Shown here: positions 56,471-64,000 of the stretch, in pieces
Layout of the letters: every line of letters begins with the position of its first letter
Position numbering within the stretch: position 1 is the stretch's first letter
Source: Flaccisagitta enflata
Lineage: Eukaryota; Chaetognatha; Sagittoidea; Aphragmophora
Direction of reading: 5' to 3'
Assembly (NCBI GenBank): GCA_965153355.1
Contig: OZ231127.1
Location: 57,970,001 to 58,034,000, forward strand
DNA length: 64,000 nt
The notes under the pieces: model-generated
Database searches by the model: none
What the model was told of the DNA's origin: nothing
The model's input: the letters and a program-made list of their open reading frames with translations, nothing else
Program-made: the position numbers and the translations under genes

Positions 56471-57237
56471 TGTTGTACTGAAAAGAAAAATGGTAAATTC
56501 TTCATCATGAATTTCAAAAAAAAAAATTTCCTATTTGAGAAATGATGTGATTTGCTAAAATCGCTTCAAGGCAAAATAAAAAAACTATATTTCTACTTTA
56601 CATTTCAAAAAGTCGAATTATTTTATTTGACTTTTTCCCAATGAATCCACTCAATGTTTTCTAAACACAAACTTAAAACAGAGATATTCGGCTTGTGATT
56701 TATGGTCCCAACTGTCAGAGACTTTTTGAAGTCGGCCTGAAGTGAGCCCAGCTTTTTTTTTTCCTTCATCCTTTGGTCGCGTCGGATGTTAATTTTTTTG
56801 CCGGCGAGGAAGCTTAAAATTTTCCACTTTGAATCGATGCACATGGATGATGAATCTAAAACCTCTTTTATACATAACGCTACAGAAGTCAAGAGTAGCT
56901 TCACTAGTTTCCTTAACGCCAAATCTTTCAAAGCAACTCTCTTTTCTGTCGCGTCTGTGCGTCCGTGGGTCCGCCTGTCAGTGAGAGAGAGAGAAAGCGA
57001 GAGCGAGAGCGAGAGCGAGAGCGAGAGCGATAGAGACAGAAAGAGATTCCATGTGATGTAAACTTACACCATTTTTTTTCTAAAAACTTGTTTAACTAAA
57101 AGGTTGTCACTTAATCAATCATCCTTTGAATCTTCGATTCTTTTGACATAAAGATTTGATTTTGGCTGTTTTTAGATGTGTCCGTCGGTCGGTTGTTTGG
57201 TCGGTCAGTTGGTTGGTCGGTCGGTAACGCATTTATG

Positions 57238-59143
57238 AACAAGGCCAACACCTATAAGTCGCGTGCGAGACTTACTTACATAATTGCCTAATTATTTAAG
57301 TATGTTATTTTCTGTAATGATGATAATGACTATAATTACCTATTGACCTATAATTGCCTATAATGACCTATGATTACCTATAATTACATATGATTACCTA
57401 TAATTACCCATAATCAAATAATGACCTATAAGTACCTATAAAGACCTGTGATTACCTATAATTACATATGGACCAATAATTACCTACAATGAGGTATGAT
57501 TACCCAAAATTACCCACAATTACCTATAATAACATAATGATCTATAATTACCTATAATGACCTATGATTACCTATAGTTACCTATAATTACCTATAAATA
57601 CCCATAATTAGATAATGACCTATAAGTACCTATAAAGACCTATGATTACCTATAATTACATATGGACCAATAATTACCTATTATGACCTATGATTACCCA
57701 TAACTACCTTTAATAACATAATGACCTTTAATGACCTATGATTACCTATAATTAACTGTAATTGCATAATGACCTATAATTACCTATAATTACCTATGAT
57801 TAGCTATAATTACCTAAAATTGAATATTGACCTATAATTACCTATAATTGTCTATTTACATATAATTACCTATAATGACCTATGATTACCTATAATTACC
57901 TATTATTACATAATGACCTATAATTACCTTTAATGACCTTTGATTACCTATGATTACCCATAATTTCATAATGACCTATGATTACCTATAATTATCTAAA
58001 ATGACCTATAATTACCTATTATTACATAATGACCTATAATTACCTATAATGATCTATAATTACCTTTAATTACCTATGATTATCTATTATTACATAATGA
58101 CCTATAATTACCAATAATGACCTATAATGACCTATAATGACCTATAATGACCTTATAATGACCTATAATTACCTGTAATTACCTATAATTACCTATAATC
58201 ACCTATAATTACCTATAATTACCTATGATTACATACTGACCTATGATTACCAATAATGACCTATAATTGCATAATAACCTATAATTACCTATAATGACCT
58301 ATAATTACCTATAATTACCTATAATTACATAATGACCTAAAATTACCTATGATTACCTACTATGACCTATGATTACCTATAATGACCTATATTACCTGTA
58401 ATTGCATAGTGACCTTTAATGACCTATAATTACCTATGATTTCCCAAAATTGCATAATGACCTATAATTACCTATAATTATGTAAATAAAAAGTGAAATG
58501 ACAAAATTGACTAAAATGACTAAAATTACTGAGAATGAGTTAGAATGACTAAAAATGACTTAAAATGATGTATAATGACTTATAATGACATAAAATGACT
58601 TCGAATGACTTAAAATGACTTTATATGATGAAGAGGATTTTATTGACTAAAATGACAATAATGACTTGAAATGACTTGGAATGACTTAAAATGCCTTAAA
58701 ATCACTTGAAATGACTTAAAATCACTTGAAATAACTTAAAATAACTTTAAATGACATAGAATGACTTAAATTGATGAAAAGGACTATATTGACTAAAATG
58801 ACAATAATGACTTAAAATGGCTTGGAATAACTTAAAATGCCTTAAAATCACTTGAAATGACTTAAAATCACTTTAAATGACTTAAAATAACTTTAAATGA
58901 CATAGAATGACTTAAAATGATGAAAAGGACTATATTGACTAAAATGACAATAATGACCTAAAATGACTTAGAATGACTTAGAATGACTTAGAATGACTTA
59001 GAATGACTAAAAATGACTAAAAATGACTTAAAGAAATAAAATTAATAAAAAAAGTAAAGTGTGACCAACCAACCGACCGACCGACCGACCAACCGACCGA
59101 CGGACAAAGCGGGTTGTAGAGTCGCGTGCACGCGACTTAAAAT
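57238..59143 (+). mobile_element. Expanded HINE-like element, GTCGCGTGC type, 1.9 kb
   Basis: AACAAGGCCAACACCTATAA, box AAGTCGCGTGC (57256-57266), about 1.2 kb of TAATTACCTA / TAATGACCTA units, about 0.5 kb of AAAATGACTT units, AAAGTAAAGTGTGACC, GACCGACCGACC, GTTGTAGA and palindrome GTCGCGTGCACGCGAC; distal arm GCACGCGACTT at 59128-59138. Confidence 0.9.
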
Positions 59144-59244
59144 ATCAAAATCAAGCATTTTTTCAACAGATAAGTGGTTCTACTCCAGTCAAAGAAGCAT
59201 ACATCATGTAATTCATTCATTCAATCATTCATTCATTCACAAAT

Positions 59245-59342
59245 GACATTCGTTCATAAAAAGACATTCATAAAAGACGGTCATTAAAAAAAAAACGTTC
59301 ATTCAAAGAGGACGCATCGTTGGCCTACTTTGCCTTGTTTTT
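59245..59342 (-). mobile_element. HINE-like fragment, GATGCGTCC type
   Basis: GAATGACATTCG/CATAAAAGACGGTCATT core, GGACGCATCGTTGGCCTACTTTG (split) and CCTTGTTTTTTT. Confidence 0.65.
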
Positions 59343-59400
59343 TTCGCTTTGTAATTTTACTTTCTCTCCCTTACACTTAATTCTTTTTTATAAGAATGGT

Positions 59401-59582
59401 TTCTAGTCGCGTGCTACGCGACTCTACACCCCGCTATGCCGGTCGGTCCGTCCTTCCGTCCTACCGTCCGTCACACTTTACTTTTTTGGCGTTAATGGGA
59501 GTTTTGGCCTTATTGCTCCTGCCCAAATTATGGCCCCTGCCCACCCACACGCTACTGAGGTAAACGTGTATCCAGCCTTGTT
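59401..59582 (-). mobile_element. HINE-like element, mixed type
   Basis: Hairpin GTCGCGTGCTACGCGAC, CGGTCGGTCCGTCC, TTATTGCTCCTGCCC, CCCCTGCCCACCCACACGCTAC and GTGTATCCAGCCTTGTTTTT. Confidence 0.85.
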
Positions 59583-59752
59583 TTTGGCCAAAGCCGTCTC
59601 AAGGGATAGAGATTGCTACTAATAAAGTAATTACGATTATACGATGTTCTGAATTTTTGAGCAATATCTAGCCTTGATGAGCCAAGGTGGATAACACGTC
59701 GCTAACATTGTACACTTGTTTTTTTCTTGATGAAGAATCGGCATAGTTATCC

Positions 59753-59905
59753 CTACCTCTACCATAACCCTGACCCCAACCCTAAATCAACCCCTGACCC
59801 TAACCAACCCCTGACCCTAAGTCAACCCCTAACCCTAACCTTAAACTCACCCCTGTCCCTAACTCAACCCTTAACCTTAATCAAAACCCTGCCTAAACCC
59901 TTTGC
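59753..59905 (+). repeat. Degenerate telomere-like CCCTAA repeats
   Basis: AACCCTGACCCCAACCCTAA, CAACCCCTAACCCTAACCTT and similar for about 150 bp. Confidence 0.75.
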
Positions 59906-59980
59906 GGAAATACAAAAGAACAATTTCCCTTTCTCCTTCTACACCGCCTTGATGTACTTATAAACTAGGTTCCTATAAGA

Positions 59981-60150
59981 AACAAGGCCGGATACACGGC
60001 TACCGTCAGTCGCATGCGGTTGAACAGGGGCAGTGATGAAGGTCGCTGGGGCATTTGGGCAGGAGCAGTGAGTAAAATGGGGATTGACCGACGGACGGAC
60101 GGATGGACGAAGCGAAGTGCAGAATCGCGTAGCACGCGACTTAAAAAAAA
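59981..60150 (+). mobile_element. HINE-like element, mixed type, immediately upstream of GLDC
   Basis: AACAAGGCCGGATACACGGC, box AGTCGCATGCGG, GGGGCATTTGGGCAGGAGCA, ACGGACGGACGG, hairpin ATCGCGTAGCACGCGAC, then TTAAAA. Confidence 0.85.
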
Positions 60151-60167
60151 GTATTCTATTCGACTAT

Positions 60168-60170
<3 letters not shown>

Positions 60171-60259
<89 letters not shown>
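60171..60259 (+). repeat. (CT)n tract serving as polypyrimidine tract
   Basis: About 89 bp of pure CT ending CTCTCCACAG at 60255-60264, a good 3' splice site 30 bp before the GLDC ATG. Confidence 0.85.
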
Positions 60260-60261
<2 letters not shown>

Positions 60262-60294
60262 CAGAGTGCGTAAGACACATTATCCCTGTTCGCT

Positions 60295-60521
60295 ATGGCT
60301 TCGTTTCACATTGCCAAGCCGGGGGCTGCCGGCCGCACGCACCGGATGTTGGCGGCGTTGTTCAACGGCGTATCCAAATCCTCGGGCGTCAACGCGGTCG
60401 AGCGCGCGCGTCTGCTGGCCCACGCACGCGCGGGACTTTGCTTACAACAACAAGCGAGAACATGCACCACGGGCACATCGGCCATCGAGGCTATTTACCC
60501 CACCAGAGACTACTTTCCGAG
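60295..60521 (+). CDS. GLDC: GLDC exon 1 (mitochondrial presequence)
   Basis: [25 protein letters not shown] plus AG of an Arg codon; donor GTAAGTGCG at 60522. GC-rich with CpG. Confidence 0.94.
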
Positions 60522-61919
60522 GTAAGTGCGATGGCGGGGGGGGGGGGGGTTGCCTCGGCTTTGGTGAGTTATCATTCGACATGATGCCTCGCGTGAAAAC
60601 GAACAAGTTAGATAAATTAGTTCGAGGTTAACAAGGCCAACACCTGTAAGTCGAGTGCAGGACAAAGATAACTGAACTGACCTGACTCCCTATTGTATCT
60701 TTTTATTGAAAATCAGACTTAAACCGGACCCAAACCAGACTCAAACCAGATTCAAACCAGATTCAAACCAGACTCAAACCAGACTCAAACCAGAATCAAA
60801 CCAGAATTAAACCAGACCAAAACCAGACCTAAACCAGACCTAAACCAGACCTAAACAAGACCTAAACCAGACATAAATAAGACATGAACCAGACTTAAAC
60901 CAGACATTAACCAGACTTAAACCAGACTCAAGCCAGACTCAATCCAGACTCAAACCAGACTCTAACCAGACTCAAACCAGACTCAAACCAGACTTAAACC
61001 AGACTTAAACCAGACTAAGACCGTACTTAAACCGTACTTAAACCAGACTTAAACCAGACTTAAAACAGACCCAAACCAGACCAAAACCAGCAGACTTAAA
61101 CCAGCAAACTTAAACCAGCAGACTTAAACCAACATGGTTAAACCAGCAGACTTAAACCCGCAGACTTAAACCCGCAGACTTAAACCCGCAGACTTAAACC
61201 CGCAGACTTCAACCAGCAGACTTAAACCAGCATTCTTAAAAGCCAAAAATGACCAAAAATGACCAAAAAAGACCGAAAATGACCAAAATGACCAAAACTG
61301 ACCAAAAATGACCAAAAATGACCAAAAATGACCAAAAATGATCAAAAATGATCAAAAATGACCAAAATGACCAAAATGACCAAAATGACCAAAAATGACA
61401 AAAAATGACCAAAAATGACCAAAAATGACCAAAATGACCAAAAATGACCGAAATGACCAAAAATGACCAAAAATGACCAAAAATGACCAAAAATGACCAA
61501 AAATGATCAAAAATGACCCAAATGACCAAAATGACCAAAATGGCCAAAATGGCCAAAATGACCAAAAATGACCAAAAATGACCAAAAATGATAAAAAATG
61601 ACCATGAACAACCAATAATTCTCGAAAACACCAAAAAAATGATTCAAAATAACTCCAGACGACCCAAAATGACAAAAAACGACCAAAAAAAGCAAAGTGT
61701 TACGGACGGACGGACGGACGGACGGACGGACGGACAGACCGACGGAGCGGGTTGTAGAGTCGCGTGCACGCGACTAAAAATCGCGCGATCGTGGGATTGA
61801 TCGATTTTAAAGGTCAGATTCTCAACATGAGTTTTTCGTTGTTTTTACCATACAAATAATGACGCTAAATGTTTTTTTTTCGCGTCTTGTCCCTTGATTT
61901 TCGTGCCATTTTGGCAGTT

Positions 61920-61998
<79 letters not shown>

Positions 61999-62757
61999 CG
62001 TCGTCGTCGTCGCTGTTTCGTTTAGATTTGTTTTTGAGGTCGTCGTGAAGGTGGCGATGGGGTGGTAATGTGATTGGCCTTGTTGCAGAAGCAGTTGTTG
62101 TTGTCGGTGTCGAAAACTTATGCAGCCGTTTTTGGTTTTTGTTTGGTGAGTTTGGTTTTGATCTAGAACCTTCAACCGTCTGTCACCCTAGTGGTCCAGT
62201 AATTTTCATTTGCCTCGTATAGGCGACACATCGGCCCAACCAAATCTGAGCGTGACGACATGCTGGATACCGTGGGTGTCGAATCTTTGGAAGAGCTCGT
62301 CGCCCTCACATGCCCTCAATCCATCATTTTGGAGCGAGAAATGAAGTTGGAACTGCCCGTCGGCGAACACGAGCTCATTCGCAAGATCAAGGCTATCGGC
62401 GCCAAGAACAAAGTCTGGCGGTCTTACATCGGCATGGGTTATCACAACTGCCGCGTCCCCCACACCATCTTGCGAAACATCTTCGAGAATCCTGGCTGGA
62501 CGACGCAATACACGCCTTACCAACCGGAAATTGCGCAAGGGAGACTCGAGTCGCTCCTCAATTGGCAAACGATGGTGATCAGCTTGACCGGATTGGACGT
62601 CGCAAACGCCTCATTGCTCGACGAAGGCACCGGAGCCGCGGAAGCCATGGGACTCGCCTACAGACACAACAAAAGACGCAAGTTCTTCGTCGACAAGAAA
62701 GTGCATCCGCAGACTCTCGCCGTCGTCGAGACGAGAGCCTCTTCACTGGGCATCCAA
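60295..62757 (+). CDS. GLDC: Glycine decarboxylase (P-protein), first two coding exons (gene span in window)
   Basis: Exons 60295-60521 and 62223-62757, GT-AG, phase 2 then 0; 254 residues of a protein that is usually ~1000, so the rest lies beyond the right edge. GLDC is the PLP-dependent mitochondrial enzyme that decarboxylates glycine and passes the aminomethyl group to lipoyl H-protein. Residues 1-~65 are Ala/Arg-rich with no acidic run, as in a matrix presequence. Then come [54 protein letters not shown] and [20 protein letters not shown], hallmark blocks of the N-terminal half. The PLP lysine is in missing exons. The Met at 60295 follows an acceptor at 60264, so a 5' UTR intron is likely. 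Intron 1 contains an expanded HINE-like element. Confidence 0.96.
60630..61780 (+). mobile_element. Expanded HINE-like element, GTCGCGTGC type, 1.15 kb, in GLDC intron 1
   Basis: AACAAGGCCAACACCTGTAA, box AAGTCGAGTGC, about 0.5 kb of AAACCAGACTT units, CAGCAGACTTAAAC units, about 0.4 kb of GACCAAAAAT units, GACGGACGG, GGTTGTAGA and palindrome GTCGCGTGCACGCGAC. Confidence 0.9.
61918..62012. repeat. (TTG)n then (TCG)n microsatellite
   Basis: About 26 TTG units followed by CGTCGTCGTCGTCGC, in GLDC intron 1. Confidence 0.96.
62223..62757 (+). CDS. GLDC: GLDC exon 2
   Basis: Acceptor [27 protein letters not shown] to [18 protein letters not shown]; donor GTAAGAATT at 62758. Confidence 0.96.
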
Positions 62758-63450
62758 GTAAGAATTTTTGCATTCACACGATTATCAATGGTGGACAGGT
62801 CACCTTAAATCATGCAGCCACGGTGAAAAACCTTCCTTGACTTTTGAAAAACGCGTGTGAATATCTGTGCTTGAGTGCTTCTGAAGTCTTTCGGCCGTGG
62901 ACTTGAATCTATGACACGCTTCCGGCCCAGGGTTTATTTTTCATTCCAAATGTATAAGTATTTTTGGCGATTCAGTCATTCAGATGTAGGTTATGTTTTC
63001 ATTTGTCAAGGATTTATTAGGGGAGGTGACCTAGAAACAAAACAAAATATCTCTGTCGAACCCACATGGCCACATGACCTAGATAATAAATTAATAATTA
63101 AGTCGTTTGCGCGTACTGCTGTTTTAAAGGGAATTTAAAGAAATTAGTAAATAGATAGATGATATGAACGAATGGGATGATACTTCTCTCTTTTTCTCGA
63201 GTCATCAAGCGAGGACGGAGTGAACTCATTATGTTATAAAATCGGACAATAGGAGTGGTGAAACGTGACGGACAATAAGGAGTGGTGAAATTTTGACTCT
63301 TAGTGATGGGATTTTTGTTAGAATGTAGATTACATTGAACTTTTGTATCTCTAGACCTACAGATCTTCTTTCTCCACTGGAGTAATTGAATCTGAATCTG
63401 AATCTTTTTCCCTGCTCACTGTGCTTTTAAAACAATTCTGAGTGAAAAGT

Positions 63451-64000
63451 CATATAACTGTGGGTTTTTCTGCATTTTTGAGCATTAATGGGGTGTAAGA
63501 GCATGTAACTAGCAAAAACAAAATCATTCCCTGAGCGCTTTTTGAGGAACCTTCAAAATCAGAAAAAATAGACCTAATTTCAATGCAGATTCTTCTTGGA
63601 TGTGTTGACTAAATTTCTGATTCTATATTGTTAATCTATGCAAAATTCCCTTTCATTTGATAGGTCGCACTCTATACTTTTGCAAAGAATTAAAACTTTC
63701 ATTTTTTGAGTCACCGTTACAAAAAAGTAACGGTGGCTCAAAATATGAAAACCTAATTTCTATATAAAACCATCTAGTGTGACCTATCAAATGAAAGGAA
63801 ATTTTGTATAGAATAATAATATGGAATCAAAAAATAAGCCAATACAACTCATTAGAATCTGCATTACAAATAGGTTTAATTTTTTTCTATTTTGAAGATT
63901 ACTCAAAAAGCGCTCGGGGAATGATTTTATTTTTGCTAGTTACATGCTCTTACATCCCAATACTGCTCAAAAACGCAGAAAAACTCACAGTTATATGATT
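63451..64000. mobile_element. Foldback element at the window edge
   Basis: CATATAACTGTGGGTTTTTC then GTAAGAGCATGTAACTAGCA and TCATTCCCTGAGCGCTTTTT on the left, all inverted on the right up to GTTATATG at about 63997. GAATTAAAACTTTCATTTTT forms the centre. In GLDC intron 2. Confidence 0.82.

Noticed and set aside
58060-58500. CRISPR-like regularly spaced repeats
   Set aside because: Units are contiguous ~10-mers with drift and no unique spacers, in a eukaryotic genome.
61236-61695. Minus-strand Phe/Ile/Trp-rich frames resembling membrane proteins
   Set aside because: Reverse translation of the (GACCAAAAAT)n array.
62206-62840. Other-frame open readings across GLDC exon 2
   Set aside because: Shadows of the GLDC coding frame.

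Overview
This is a eukaryotic, almost certainly invertebrate metazoan, genome window. The evidence is GT-AG spliced genes with orthologues in animals (a DUSP19-type phosphatase and mitochondrial glycine decarboxylase), a complete BEL/Pao LTR retrotransposon, many TIR and foldback DNA elements, and a very high load of long (CT)n, (CA)n, (AT)n, (CAA)n and GACG/GACC microsatellites. I cannot name the species. Nothing here is bacterial, and the many Leu-Ser, Arg-Glu, poly-Lys or poly-Thr reading frames are translated microsatellites.

Four host genes are visible. (1) A DUSP19-like dual-specificity phosphatase on + (exons 14-680, 2113-2258, 2597-2691, 5153-5327) with a 32-residue polyQ run. (2) Gene A on - (exons 17045-16842, 15910-15796, 15452-15303, 15135-14771): a small single-pass membrane protein with an Arg/Gly-rich ectodomain, a C-x14-C motif and a Pro-rich PPxY tail. 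(3) Gene B on - (exons 41971-41780, 26108-25979, 25144-25001, 24497-23833): a diverged tandem paralogue of gene A with the same exon phases; its ~15.7 kb first intron holds the BEL element. (4) The first two coding exons of glycine decarboxylase (GLDC) on + (60295-60521, 62223-62757), continuing past the right edge.

Between and inside the genes lies a nested mosaic of mobile DNA. The BEL/Pao element (28829-39835) has two LTRs, a CCGGG target duplication, a TGG-type primer binding site, gag, protease, RT/RNase H and integrase. Its polyprotein is broken by a 2966-bp hAT-like foldback (32643-35608, 8-bp duplication ATGATTAT) and by two small frame changes. Three other hAT-like elements have perfect 8-bp duplications, and a series of foldback elements is flanked by TA.

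The dominant component is a superfamily of more than 40 copies that I interpret as Helentron-associated, DINE/HINE-like elements. They start AACAAGGCC, carry a short left box, a variable core (often tandem repeats), a GACG/GACC microsatellite, and end in a hairpin followed by CTAAAAA. At least five box types occur, and in each the left box is the reverse complement of the distal arm of that copy's own terminal hairpin. The box and hairpin therefore change together while the architecture stays constant. This covarying system is the most interesting structure in the window.

Stretches not listed as features are unique-looking AT-rich intron or intergenic DNA in which I see no gene.
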